A stretch of 64,000 bases of DNA from Lachnospiraceae bacterium (GCA_029062895.1 JAIDPF010000071.1:27543-91542); one strand, 5' to 3'. Counted from the stretch's first letter, positions 25,942 to 34,844 are shown. Numbers and translations are program-made. The notes: a model not told the origin generated them from the letters alone.

Positions 25942-27363
25942 ATGAATCACATTTATCGGAAAAGCAGAGTTGTAAAAACCTATAGTTTGGTCATAATTGA
26001 GCTTTGCAGCGTAATGCTGTCTTATGTGTCAGCACTTTTGATCCGTTTTGGCGATTTCCAGGTGGATGATCATCAGGAGATGTATTTTGCCTATGGCATC
26101 TTTCTGATGGTGCTAACGCTGCTCTATTCCGTCATGACGGATTGGAACAGGGATTTTTTTGAACGGGGGTATTTTAAGGAGCTTATAGCGGATGGGAAAT
26201 ATAATATCATTCTGGTTCTGCTGAGCAGTACATTTCTTGTTTTCACGAAGAATGCGGGGATCTTTGCCAGACTGGTTATGATCTATTTTGCCTGCTTCAA
26301 TCTCCTGTTGACGTATCTGTTTCATATCTGTTTTAAGGAGTATATGCTGAAGCGGTACAAAAAAAGCGTCAACAGTGATAAACTCATGGTGATTACTGAG
26401 GTGAAGGATGCAGAGCGGATCGTCACACAGATCCTTGAAAAACCGCACTGGAATTATGAATTGACATCGATAGCGATCATGGACAAGGATATGGTGGGGG
26501 AGGAAATCTGCGGCATACCGGTTATTGCAAATCGGGAGAGTCTGATTGAGACTGCCACCCAAAATATTCTTGACAGGGTATTTATCTCCCTGCCAAGGAC
26601 AGAGTTGGAGATCGTGAAGGAGATGATCATGGAGTTCGAGGCTATGGGGATTCTGTGTCATTATAGTATCGAGATCGATGAATTGAATCTGGAAGGGAAA
26701 GAGGCAGGAAATTTCGCAGGATTTTCCGTTGTCTCATTTTCTCTGCAGAATATGGATTACCGCCGCCTGATGATCAAGCGGTTTATGGATATTGTAGGAA
26801 GTATCATTGGACTGTTGGTGACAGCGGTCATCTTTCCGTTTGTGGCGATTGCCATTAAGATTGAATCCAGAGGACCTGTGATCTTCCGGCAGGAGCGCAT
26901 CGGAAAGAATGGGCGAAGATTTAAGATGTACAAGTTCCGCTCCATGTATCAGGATGCGGAGAAACGTTTTGCGGAACTTCAGGAACGAAATGAAGTACGG
27001 GGATTGATGTTTAAACTGGAGGATGATCCGAGGATCACCAAGGTTGGAAAGTTTATTAGAAAGACCAGCATTGATGAACTGCCGCAGTTCTGGAATGTAT
27101 TAAAGGGTGATATGAGTCTTGTGGGAACGAGGCCGCCCACAAACAATGAATTTGAACGATATAATTCCTATTACCGCAGACGTTTGAGCATCACTCCGGG
27201 ACTGACAGGGATGTGGCAGGTAAACGGCCGTAGTGATATTAAAGATTTTGATGAAGTGGTAAAACTTGACCTGCAGTACATTGATCAGTGGTCGCTATGG
27301 CTGGACTGTAAGCTTCTTCTGCAGACCTTCGGAGTTGTGTTGTTTGGCCGGGGATCGAAATGA
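25942..27363 (+). CDS. Polyprenyl-phosphate glycosyl-1-phosphate transferase (WbaP/CpsE-like), initiating enzyme
   Basis: A 473-residue protein with an N-terminal region of about four helices (residues 10-140), a central nucleotide-binding-like domain (about 140-260), one long membrane helix with the KRFMDIVGSIIGLLVTAVIF start (about 270-300), and the bacterial sugar transferase domain. That domain contains RQERIGKNGRRFKMYKFRSM, DELPQFWNVLKGDMSLVGTRPP and the end GLTGMWQVNGRSD. It places a hexose- or deoxyhexose-1-phosphate on undecaprenyl phosphate to begin the repeat unit. The RBS is a short GAGGG. It is the only such enzyme in the window. Confidence 0.95.
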   Translation: MNHIYRKSRVVKTYSLVIIELCSVMLSYVSALLIRFGDFQVDDHQEMYFAYGIFLMVLTLLYSVMTDWNRDFFERGYFKELIADGKYNIILVLLSSTFLVFTKNAGIFARLVMIYFACFNLLLTYLFHICFKEYMLKRYKKSVNSDKLMVITEVKDAERIVTQILEKPHWNYELTSIAIMDKDMVGEEICGIPVIANRESLIETATQNILDRVFISLPRTELEIVKEMIMEFEAMGILCHYSIEIDELNLEGKEAGNFAGFSVVSFSLQNMDYRRLMIKRFMDIVGSIIGLLVTAVIFPFVAIAIKIESRGPVIFRQERIGKNGRRFKMYKFRSMYQDAEKRFAELQERNEVRGLMFKLEDDPRITKVGKFIRKTSIDELPQFWNVLKGDMSLVGTRPPTNNEFERYNSYYRRRLSITPGLTGMWQVNGRSDIKDFDEVVKLDLQYIDQWSLWLDCKLLLQTFGVVLFGRGSK

Positions 27364-27447
27364 CAGATCATCAATGATGCACTTTAGATTTTTTAGTAAT
27401 ATTTCCGTCGATTGGAAACAGACTATTATATAGGAGAATTGAAAGAG

Positions 27448-28353
27448 ATGGAAGATTTTAAACTGACAACGCCGGTGGCATTTATAATTTTTAACCGTCC
27501 GGATACAACAAAAGAGGTATTTGAGAAAATACGAGAGGTGAAACCGGAAAAATTGTATCTGATCAGTGATGCTCCACGGGAGGGCAGAGAAGATGATGTC
27601 GCGAAGGTGGCGGAGACAAGGCAGTATGTGGAGTCGCATATTGATTGGGACTGCGAGGTTTATAAAAATTACGCGGAAACGAATATGGGGTGCCGGGACA
27701 GGGTATCTTCCGGTATTACATGGGTATTATCTCGGGAAAAGAGGACAATCATCTTAGAGGATGATGTTGTTCCGGTGCCGGAATTTTTCCGGTTCTGTCA
27801 GGAGATGCTGGATGCGTATGAAGATCATCCACGGGTCATGATGGTGTCAGGTTTGAATCTTGTTAGGAAGCATAAGATGGACACGCCTTATACCTTTTCC
27901 TGCTTTTCCAGTATTTGGGGCTGGGCGACATGGCGCCGTGCCTGGGAAAAATATGATGTGAATGTGGCGGACTGGCCGGAGTTGAAGAAAGCGGGAACCC
28001 TGAAAAAAGTGCAGAGCGGATTTGCTTATTTATTTATGAGGCGAAATGTGGATCGGGTATATACGAAAAAGCTGGATACCTGGGATATTCAGTGGGATTA
28101 CTGTCGGCATAAGCACAAGGGACTTGGGATCGTACCCCGTGAGAACCTGATCTGTAATATCGGTTTTGACAGAGAAGACGCAACCCATACTAAGGAAGGA
28201 TCTGTAGAGGATTTTTCCTATGGCGAGATGCGTTTTCCGATGGAAAAGAATGTGCCGGTACGGCGGGATGTGGAATATGATAAGGCATATATCCGAAAAT
28301 ATTTCGGAATCAAAAAAGTTGTTAATATTGTAAAGAAAGCTGTGAAATTGTAA
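27448..28353 (+). CDS. GT-A fold glycosyltransferase (GT2-like)
   Basis: About 301 residues. It begins TPVAFIIFNRPDTTKEVFEKI, a variant first strand seen in sugar-transferase proteins of surface loci. ERTIILEDDVVPVPEFFRF near residue 110 gives a solid EDD metal motif, and WGWATWRRAWEKYD near 170 is a conserved acceptor-side block. The frame opens at TTG 27412 but ATG 27448, with AGGAG upstream, fits better. It is often called a hemolytic-protein-HlpA-like or GT2-like transferase. Its sugar is not identifiable. Confidence 0.8.
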   Translation: MEDFKLTTPVAFIIFNRPDTTKEVFEKIREVKPEKLYLISDAPREGREDDVAKVAETRQYVESHIDWDCEVYKNYAETNMGCRDRVSSGITWVLSREKRTIILEDDVVPVPEFFRFCQEMLDAYEDHPRVMMVSGLNLVRKHKMDTPYTFSCFSSIWGWATWRRAWEKYDVNVADWPELKKAGTLKKVQSGFAYLFMRRNVDRVYTKKLDTWDIQWDYCRHKHKGLGIVPRENLICNIGFDREDATHTKEGSVEDFSYGEMRFPMEKNVPVRRDVEYDKAYIRKYFGIKKVVNIVKKAVKL

Positions 28354-28372
28354 TCACAAAGGAGATGCTGAT

Positions 28373-29131
28373 TTGTTAAAGAGAAAAAAGCTTTTTGGCA
28401 TTAAAATCGTGGTTTCTGATCCGGAAGAAGCAGTCAGCCATGTTGTGGAGACAGTGGAAGAACTCAGAGGCGGTTATATCAGTTTTGCTAATGCGCATAC
28501 TACGGTTCTGGCGCACGAAGACAGAGAATTTCATCAGGTACAGATGGAAGCGTCCTATGTCATGCCGGATGGGAGACCCTTGTCAAAACTATTAAGACTT
28601 AGAGGATTTTCTCAGGCGAGGCAGATCGCGGGACCGGATTTTATGGGCAGGATCTGGGAGGCGACAAGGAGCGGGACATTATCGCATTATTTCTATGGCG
28701 GCAGTCCAAAGACGATTGAAGCGCTGAGAAAGAGGCTTGTGAAAGATTATCCGGAGTTAAAGATCGTGGGGATGGAATCCCCGCCATATCGTCCGCTGAC
28801 AGACGAGGAAGATCGGGAGATGATAGAACGCATCAATGCTTCCGGTGCTGATTTTATCTGGATCGGACTGGGCGCGCCGAAGCAGGAGTATTTTATGAGG
28901 GCACATAAGGATATGCTGTGCGGCGTTATGCTCGGCGTCGGAGCAGGATTTGATTTTCAGGCGGGGACGGTAAAGCGCGCCCCGGAGTGGATGCAGAAGC
29001 ATTATCTGGAATGGCTGTATCGGTTCTGTCAGGAACCGGGAAGGTTGTGGAAACGGTATGTGGTGACGAATCTTAAGTTTATCGGTATGGTAATGCAGTA
29101 TTATAGACGCAGAAGAAAAGCAGGCATGTGA
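28373..29131 (+). CDS. WecG/TagA/CpsF family (GT26) glycosyltransferase
   Basis: A 252-residue protein with the full family pattern: a FANAHTTVLAHED start block, the conserved Asp in MPDGRPLSKL near residue 68, GADFIWIGLGAPKQEYFM near 165, and GVGAGFDFQAGTVKRAPEWM followed by the basic C-terminal helix region that docks to the membrane. Known members add ManNAc(A) or a related sugar to lipid-linked GlcNAc. The start is TTG 28373, supported by AAAGGAG eight bases upstream. Similar domains recur in the fusion protein at 32808. Confidence 0.92.
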   Translation: MLKRKKLFGIKIVVSDPEEAVSHVVETVEELRGGYISFANAHTTVLAHEDREFHQVQMEASYVMPDGRPLSKLLRLRGFSQARQIAGPDFMGRIWEATRSGTLSHYFYGGSPKTIEALRKRLVKDYPELKIVGMESPPYRPLTDEEDREMIERINASGADFIWIGLGAPKQEYFMRAHKDMLCGVMLGVGAGFDFQAGTVKRAPEWMQKHYLEWLYRFCQEPGRLWKRYVVTNLKFIGMVMQYYRRRRKAGM

Positions 29132-29146
29132 TCTGACTGAGAGGTA

Positions 29147-29226
29147 GATTGAAAAATCATAGATTTTTCAATCGCGATTTGTGCCGCAGGCACAAATTGC
29201 AGACTGTGGAAAGGCATGGGATTTTT
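29147..29226 (+). repeat. Hairpin-rich leader repeat, copy B
   Basis: A perfect stem GATTGAAAAATC (29147-29158) with GATTTTTCAATC (29162-29173) is followed at once by a second stem, GCGATTTGTGCC (29174-29185) with GGCACAAATTGC (29189-29200). The cassette TGTGGAAAGGCATGG then runs to the ATG at 29227. The first 39 bases are the same as copy A at 129 apart from the loop. Reading frames running through it are artefacts. Confidence 0.75.
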
Positions 29227-29727
29227 ATGACAGGGATCAGAGAGCGGATGAAGGAGCTAAAACTTATTATTTATGATTTTGACGGCGTGATGACGGATAA
29301 CCGTGTTATCGTGAGTCAGGATGGGATAGAAAGCGTTGTTGTACACCGGGGGGATGGTTACGGGGTTTCCCAGATCAAAAAGCTGTCAATCGATCAGGTG
29401 ATCATTTCCACAGAGACTAATCCCGTAGTTGAGAGGCGAGCGGAAAAGCTGAAGATAGATATCATTCACGGTGTTTCGGATAAAAAGAGCACGGTGATGA
29501 AGTATTGCCAGAAGAAAGGATACGTGTTGGAGGAAGTGATGTTCATCGGCAATGATTTGAATGATTATGATGCCATGATGACGGTGGGAATCAAGGGCGC
29601 CCCTGCGGACGCGGAAGAAGAGATCCTTGCCATTGCCGACTGGGTTTCGCAGGCAAAGGGCGGCCATGGGGTCATCCGTGAGTTGTACAGAATATTACAG
29701 ACAAATATGGAGCAGTCAGGTGAATAA
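29227..29727 (+). CDS. HAD phosphatase, KdsC/YrbI-like
   Basis: About 166 residues, the usual size of KdsC-type HAD phosphatases without a cap. Motif I is IIYDFDGVMTDNR, motif II the ISTETN region, and motifs III/IV K...GNDLNDYDAM. Relatives dephosphorylate KDO-8-P or acylneuraminate-9-P; here no KDO, sialic or pseudaminic acid synthase and no CMP-sugar gene is present in the window, so the substrate is open. The frame extends back to 29149, but that part is the hairpin repeat; ATG 29227 follows the cassette. Its end overlaps the next gene by eight bases. Confidence 0.85.
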   Translation: MTGIRERMKELKLIIYDFDGVMTDNRVIVSQDGIESVVVHRGDGYGVSQIKKLSIDQVIISTETNPVVERRAEKLKIDIIHGVSDKKSTVMKYCQKKGYVLEEVMFIGNDLNDYDAMMTVGIKGAPADAEEEILAIADWVSQAKGGHGVIRELYRILQTNMEQSGE

Positions 29728-30538
29728 GATAACAGTGATCACGCCTACCTGGAATCAGGCGGAATTTATCAGGGATACAATTGAATCTGTCATCAATCAG
29801 ACCCATCGGGAGATAGAATATTTTATCATCGACAATTGTTCTGACGATGGAACGCAGGAGATCGTAGAAGAGTATTGCGTCAAGGATCCCAGAATCATCT
29901 ATATCAGGGAGCGTGACCATGGACAGGCGCAGGCGATCAATAAGGGATTGCAGCGTGCGTCGGGAGATATTGTATGCTGGTTAAATTCAGATGATTATTA
30001 TTATGATACCCATGTTCTGGAACGGGTTGCGGAGCGGTTCGACAAGAATCCAGATGTCGGCGTATTGGTGGGGGATGGCTGGTACTGCAATAAGGAAAAG
30101 CAACTGACGGAGTACAATGCTTCCGACCGGCATGTCAGCGCATGGGTGATCAAAAGATGGTATTATATCATGCAACCTTCCGTTTTTTGGCGCAATCATC
30201 ATAAATCTTTGGACGAGCAGTATCATTATGTATTTGACTGGAAGTTTTTTGCGGAAATGTTTGAGGAGCAGAAAGTCATCTATACCCATGAAGCGTATGC
30301 CGTCTATCGGATGTATGGGGACAATAAGACGGGACAGGATAATGCCGGGAGAAAAAAAGAGATCTATCTTCTGCAAAAGGAACTGGATGTGAGCCGGTGC
30401 AATATCCTCTGGTGCAGACATGTTTACAAAGTGTATCTACAGGCGGAGAAGACCGGAAGGTTATCGGCAAAGAAGCGTGTGGATTTTGCCAGCCGGGTAT
30501 TATTTCATTTGAGCGGCAGACGGATCTGCAGTTTTTAA
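29720..30538 (+). CDS. Family 2 glycosyltransferase
   Basis: About 272 residues. ITVITPTWNQAEFIRDTIESVI, IDNCSDDGT and CWLNSDDYYYD mark a standard GT2 domain with a DXD-like SDD site. The start is GTG 29720, with GGAG seven bases upstream, inside the last codons of the HAD gene. The open frame from 29627 would overlap that gene by 100 bases and is unlikely. The translational overlap suggests co-expression with the HAD phosphatase. Specificity unknown. Confidence 0.87.
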   Translation: MNKITVITPTWNQAEFIRDTIESVINQTHREIEYFIIDNCSDDGTQEIVEEYCVKDPRIIYIRERDHGQAQAINKGLQRASGDIVCWLNSDDYYYDTHVLERVAERFDKNPDVGVLVGDGWYCNKEKQLTEYNASDRHVSAWVIKRWYYIMQPSVFWRNHHKSLDEQYHYVFDWKFFAEMFEEQKVIYTHEAYAVYRMYGDNKTGQDNAGRKKEIYLLQKELDVSRCNILWCRHVYKVYLQAEKTGRLSAKKRVDFASRVLFHLSGRRICSF

Positions 30539-30544
30539 AAGATT

Positions 30545-31435
30545 ATGATTGGGAGTTGGGAAGTGGAACAGCATAGGCAGATCGGACAACAGAAAATTGC
30601 AGTCCTGTTAACCTGTTATAACAGGAAGGAAAAGACTAAGACGTGTATCTCTTCTCTGGCTGCCGCAAAAGAACGGATGCAGCAGGAGACTCCGGCGTGG
30701 AATTATGAACTGGAGTTTATTGTGACAGATGACCGGAGTACGGATGGGACGCCGGAAGCGCTGCGGAGCCTGCCATACCAGATCAGGCTTTTGCAGGGAA
30801 CAGGGCAATTGTTCTGGTGTGGCGGGATGAACTACAGTATGGACTATGTGCTGTCTCAGCCGGAACCATATCAGTATGTAATGCTGGTCAATGATGACGT
30901 CTGTTTTTATCCGGAGGCTCTTCAACGGATGCTGAGACGACTGGAGTGTTCCGGCGCGGATATTGTGGTGGGCTCCACGGTAGATAGTGCCGGAAGAATG
31001 AGTTATGGCGGCATAAAGATGACATCAAAACATTTTGCCAGATATCAGATGATCGAGCCTTCAGAGGAGCCGGTAGTTTGCGATACATTTAACTGTAACT
31101 GCATCATGATGACAACAGACACCTTTTGTGTGTTAGGCAGGCTGGATTCGGCATATATTCACAGTATGGGTGATTTTGATTATGGGATGAGGGCGGCAAA
31201 AAAGGGATTTAAGATTGTTAACTGCGATGCGCATATTGGAGAATGTGATGACAATAGGATAGAAGGGACATGGAAGGATACTTCCCTGTCGCGAAGGAAG
31301 CGTCTTGCGCTGAAAGAGGGACCGAAAGGACTGCCGAAACATGACTGGTATCATTTTATCCGAAAGAACTACGGATTGCTGCCGGCATGGTATCATAGTA
31401 TTACGCCGTATATCCGTATTCTGCTGTCTAAGTGA
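30545..31435 (+). CDS. Family 2 glycosyltransferase
   Basis: Up to 296 residues, with IAVLLTCYNRKEKTKTCISSL, VTDDRSTDGT and MLVNDDVCFYPEAL for the catalytic site. The pattern with GTGQLFWCGGMNYSMDY is typical of rhamnosyl- or galactofuranosyl-type GT2 enzymes, but this is only a resemblance. ATG 30545 has no clear RBS; GTG 30563 has GGGAG seven bases before it and may be the real start. It is the last gene before the 416-base repeat-filled gap. Confidence 0.85.
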   Translation: MIGSWEVEQHRQIGQQKIAVLLTCYNRKEKTKTCISSLAAAKERMQQETPAWNYELEFIVTDDRSTDGTPEALRSLPYQIRLLQGTGQLFWCGGMNYSMDYVLSQPEPYQYVMLVNDDVCFYPEALQRMLRRLECSGADIVVGSTVDSAGRMSYGGIKMTSKHFARYQMIEPSEEPVVCDTFNCNCIMMTTDTFCVLGRLDSAYIHSMGDFDYGMRAAKKGFKIVNCDAHIGECDDNRIEGTWKDTSLSRRKRLALKEGPKGLPKHDWYHFIRKNYGLLPAWYHSITPYIRILLSK

Positions 31436-31493
31436 GTGTAAGAAAATACTTATTTATGAACGTGGTTTGTTGTGTTTCAAAAAAACTCCAACC

Positions 31494-31816
31494 GAAAGAG
31501 TTAAACCCGGCTTACATAACTCTTTGTTTGAAAATAGTTGTTCCAAAAAAATCATAAATGAAATCATTTTTGGAACAACTATTTTCAAAACATGAGTTAT
31601 GTAAACCTCATAAACAGAATTGTGGAACGAAAAATGATAAAGCAGTTGTGCAATGCAGACCATATCATACGCCGGGTGCTTGTGCGCTCGCCGGCACTTA
31701 GGTGCTGTATCTTGGCATCTTAGCGCCGCTGCAGAGCGCACGCAGCGGAAGCGTGCCCGGCGATGATATGTCTGTGTTGCGCAACGGAAGTATGTAATAC
31801 CATCGTTTCACAATCA
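31494..31816 (+). repeat. Double palindromic element, copy 1
   Basis: This fills most of the gene-free stretch 31436-31851. Part A is a long hairpin: GGCTTACATAACTC (31509-31522) pairs with GAGTTATGTAAACC (31594-31607), and inside it 31527-31549 pairs perfectly with 31667-100, that is 31567-31589 (23 bp). Part B, 31645-31785 (141 bases), has imperfect inverted ends (GTTGTGCAATGCAGAC against GTCTGTGTTGCGCAAC) and inner stems such as CCGCTGC/GCAGCGG. The right end is CACAATCACCTAA. A second copy lies at 53711. No transposase gene is present. Confidence 0.8.
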
Positions 31817-31851
31817 CCTAACTGAATGATTATGTGAGAGGAGAAAAAAGA

Positions 31852-32787
31852 ATGGGAAAGAGGATTTTGGTGACCGGAGGAGCGGGATTTTTAGGAGCCC
31901 ATCTTTGTGAACGGTTGATTAAAGAGGGGAATGATGTGATCTGTCTGGACAATCTGTTTACCGGAAATAAAGATAATATCCGTCATCTGCTGGGAAATCA
32001 GTATTTTGAATTTATCCGGCATGATATTGTTCAATCGATTATTTTGGAGGTGGATCAGATCTATAATCTGGCATGCCCCGCCAGCCCGATCCATTATCAG
32101 TACAATCCAATCAAGACGACGAAAACCAGCGTCTTGGGAGCTATGAATATGCTGGGACTAGCCAAAAGAGTACATGCAAGGATCCTACAGGCATCTACCT
32201 CAGAGGTGTATGGCGATCCGGAGGTGCATCCGCAGCCGGAGAGTTACCGGGGATGCGTCAATCCTATCGGGATTCGTTCCTGCTATGACGAGGGAAAACG
32301 TGTGGCGGAGACTTTGTTTTTTGATTATCATCGTATGCATGGGGTAGAGATCAAAGTAATGCGTATCTTTAATACCTATGGACCGAAAATGCACCCATCA
32401 GACGGGCGCGTGGTATCTAATTTTATTGTGCAGGCGCTCAGGGGGGATGATATTACGATCTATGGCGATGGAAGCCAGACAAGGAGTTTCTGCTATGTCG
32501 ATGACCTGATTGAAGGAATGGTTCGGCTGATGAATTCCAGAGCGGAGTTTACTGGACCGGTGAATATTGGGAATCCCAGTGAGTTTACGATCAAACAGCT
32601 GGCAGAGCTGGTCATAAAGCTGACCGGCAGCAGTTCAAAGCTAGTATATCGGCCTTTGCCTTCAGATGATCCATTGCAGCGCAAGCCTGTTATTGATCTT
32701 GCTAAGAAAGAACTGGATTGGGAACCCACCGTACCTCTGGAGGAAGGACTGCTGAAAACAATAGAGTATTTTAAAACAATACAATGA
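31852..32787 (+). CDS. UDP-glucuronate decarboxylase (UDP-xylose synthase)
   Basis: A 311-residue extended [22 protein letters not shown] binds NAD, and [23 protein letters not shown] is the UXS-specific block. The catalytic Tyr-Lys is in [11 protein letters not shown] near residue 145, and [15 protein letters not shown] is also typical. It converts UDP-glucuronate to UDP-xylose through a 4-keto intermediate. The start is ATG 31852, preceded by GAGAGGAG; the frame is open to GTG 31834. No UDP-glucose dehydrogenase gene is in the window, so UDP-glucuronate must come from elsewhere. Confidence 0.93.
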   Translation: MGKRILVTGGAGFLGAHLCERLIKEGNDVICLDNLFTGNKDNIRHLLGNQYFEFIRHDIVQSIILEVDQIYNLACPASPIHYQYNPIKTTKTSVLGAMNMLGLAKRVHARILQASTSEVYGDPEVHPQPESYRGCVNPIGIRSCYDEGKRVAETLFFDYHRMHGVEIKVMRIFNTYGPKMHPSDGRVVSNFIVQALRGDDITIYGDGSQTRSFCYVDDLIEGMVRLMNSRAEFTGPVNIGNPSEFTIKQLAELVIKLTGSSSKLVYRPLPSDDPLQRKPVIDLAKKELDWEPTVPLEEGLLKTIEYFKTIQ

Positions 32788-32807
32788 GTATAAGAGAATA
32801 ATGAACC

Positions 32808-34844
32808 ATGTTAAATGAGCTGAGATGTCAAATCCTAAATACGGAGATTTCTGTGGTCACTGTGGAAGATGCAGTGACCTTTTTGGCTGGGAACGATCAG
32901 GAAAAAAAGGGGCAGTATGTATGTAACGTCAGTGTAGATGATGTAATGTATGCAAGAAAAAATGCGGAATATCAGGAGCTAATTAATCAGGCTGCCCTTA
33001 CGCTGCCCAACAGCCATCAGATCTCATCGGAGATGCATTTTCAGGGATATCCCCGTGCGGAGAGAATTGATGTGGTGGATTTGATGGAGCGGGTACTTAA
33101 AGCGAGCGAAGAAAAACCGGGATGCAGTCATTGTTTTGTGTGGTCTTCCGGTTATGGAAGTTTGGAAGACGGCAGTCTTATGAAGGAATGTCTTTTCGAA
33201 AAATTAAAGACGGAATATCCCCATGCCGTTATAGCCGGTGGATGGGAATATAATGACAGGTCGATTGATGACAAAGATATCCTATCGGAATATATCAAAG
33301 ATTCCGGGGCGGATATCATATGGATCGCCATGCCGTCACCGATGCAGGAGAAGTGGATGGCAGCGCATCGGGGGATGTTTGACGGTATTATGGTGGGAGT
33401 AGATTATGGACTGAATGTCTACTGCAACACTAAAAGAAAACTTCAGAAGGAAGGGAAAAAAGGATTTCTTTATTGGAGCCATTATATCATCAGCCGGTGC
33501 AGGCAGCTTCCCCAAGGGTATATTCGGATGAACCTATGCTACATATGGTTGACCGGAAAGAAATTTATTCTCAGGACGTTATGCTGGGCTCCCGCCCTTG
33601 CGACAATCATTGTCATATTTATCCTATCATCGCAGAATGGCGTAGCGTCAGGAGATACCAGCAGGAAATTGACGATGGGACTGCTTCATCTGATGGCGGG
33701 GGAAAGTGCCTATGTTACTGCTTCAAAGCTGTCTGCAATCGAAGCGTTGGATGCACTGATCAGGATGATCGCTCATATTGGCGAATATGCTTTTCTGGCG
33801 CTTATGATCGGCTTTGCTGTTACCGTAAACGGATTCAGCGGTAAGATACGTATGTTTTATATGTGTTTTCTGGGAATGTGCGTGGCTGTTGCAGATGAAT
33901 TTTTTCAGATTTTTGTTCCGGGACGTTATGGCGATCTGAAGGATATAGCGTTTGATTCCGTTGGCATTATTGCGACGGCAGTGTTGCTTTACATCGGAAG
34001 CAGGCAATTTAAAAAACGGAAAACGGCTCGTGGGGATGAAGAAAAGGTTCCAATTGTCACGCGCCGTAAGTTTATGAATCTCTGTCTGGACGATATCACA
34101 TTTGAGGAGGCGGTCCGTCAAATCGGTGTTCTGGCATGTACAGAGGGGAAACATTATGTGGTAACGCCCAATGTAGATCATGTGGTAAAGATCGAAAAGG
34201 ATCTGGAATTTAGAAAAATCTATGAGGAAGCGGATCTGATTTTAACAGATGGGACGCCTCTTATGTGGATTGCGGAATCTCTGGGATGTCCGATCAAGGA
34301 GAAGATCCCGGGAGCGGATATGCTTCCAAAGGTCTGTGAGATGGCGGCAAAAGAAGGACATACCATGTTTTTATTTGGAGCAGCGAAAGGTGTGGCAGAG
34401 GAGGCAAAGCGTAAGCTTACCAAAAAATATCCGGGACTTAAGATCGTGGGTTCGTATTCTCCGCCGATGGGCTTTGAACGGGATAAAAAGGAAGTGGATA
34501 AAGCAATCCGGATCATCAATCAGAAGAAACCGCAGATCCTTGTTGTCGGACTGGGCGCTCCGAAACAGGAGAAATTTATCTATCAGTACCGGGAGAAGAT
34601 GGATTTTCATGTGGCGCTTCCCTTTGGCGCGGCGATTGATTTTGAAGCCGGGATGGTAAAACGTGCTCCGCTTTGGATGCGAAGGCTTGGGTTGGAGTGG
34701 CTTTTCCGCTTTTTTCAAGAGCCGGGAAGACTGTTTAGAAGATATTTTATAGACGACATGAAGATCTTTTGGCTGGCGTGGAAATACCGGTATGAAATCA
34801 TCCGTCTTTGGGATGATTCGACAGAAAAAAAGAAGGAATTGTAG
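32808..34844 (+). CDS. Triple fusion: degenerate WecG-like domain, VanZ-like membrane domain, WecG/TagA/CpsF domain
   Basis: A 678-residue protein in one unbroken frame. Residues about 1-250 align in layout with WecG/TagA, but the key blocks are altered: where the C-terminal domain has VTPNVDHVV, LTDGTPLMW and GLGAPKQEKF, this one has CNVSVDDVM, LTLPNSHQI and IAMPSPMQEKW, so the conserved Asp-Gly is lost. Residues about 257-405 form a VanZ-like segment of four helices (IIVIFILSSQN, IAHIGEYAFLALMIG, VAVADEFFQIFVPGR, FDSVGIIATAVLL). Residues about 420-670 are an intact GT26 domain. The likely role is a membrane-tethered glycosyltransferase with a pseudoenzyme partner domain. RBS evidence is weak. 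Confidence 0.85.
   Translation: MLNELRCQILNTEISVVTVEDAVTFLAGNDQEKKGQYVCNVSVDDVMYARKNAEYQELINQAALTLPNSHQISSEMHFQGYPRAERIDVVDLMERVLKASEEKPGCSHCFVWSSGYGSLEDGSLMKECLFEKLKTEYPHAVIAGGWEYNDRSIDDKDILSEYIKDSGADIIWIAMPSPMQEKWMAAHRGMFDGIMVGVDYGLNVYCNTKRKLQKEGKKGFLYWSHYIISRCRQLPQGYIRMNLCYIWLTGKKFILRTLCWAPALATIIVIFILSSQNGVASGDTSRKLTMGLLHLMAGESAYVTASKLSAIEALDALIRMIAHIGEYAFLALMIGFAVTVNGFSGKIRMFYMCFLGMCVAVADEFFQIFVPGRYGDLKDIAFDSVGIIATAVLLYIGSRQFKKRKTARGDEEKVPIVTRRKFMNLCLDDITFEEAVRQIGVLACTEGKHYVVTPNVDHVVKIEKDLEFRKIYEEADLILTDGTPLMWIAESLGCPIKEKIPGADMLPKVCEMAAKEGHTMFLFGAAKGVAEEAKRKLTKKYPGLKIVGSYSPPMGFERDKKEVDKAIRIINQKKPQILVVGLGAPKQEKFIYQYREKMDFHVALPFGAAIDFEAGMVKRAPLWMRRLGLEWLFRFFQEPGRLFRRYFIDDMKIFWLAWKYRYEIIRLWDDSTEKKKEL

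Noticed and set aside
29149..29226. N-terminal extension of the HAD phosphatase
   Set aside because: The 26 residues are a translation of the hairpin leader repeat; ATG 29227 follows the cassette and gives a family-typical length.
29627..29719. Upstream extension of the GT2 gene at 29720
   Set aside because: It would overlap the HAD gene by 100 bases in another frame; GTG 29720 has a good RBS and starts at the conserved first strand.
31341..31595. Open frame running from the GT2 gene end into the palindromic element (84 codons)
   Set aside because: It is out of frame with the GT2 gene and its second half lies in the repeat hairpin; no RBS and no recognisable protein.
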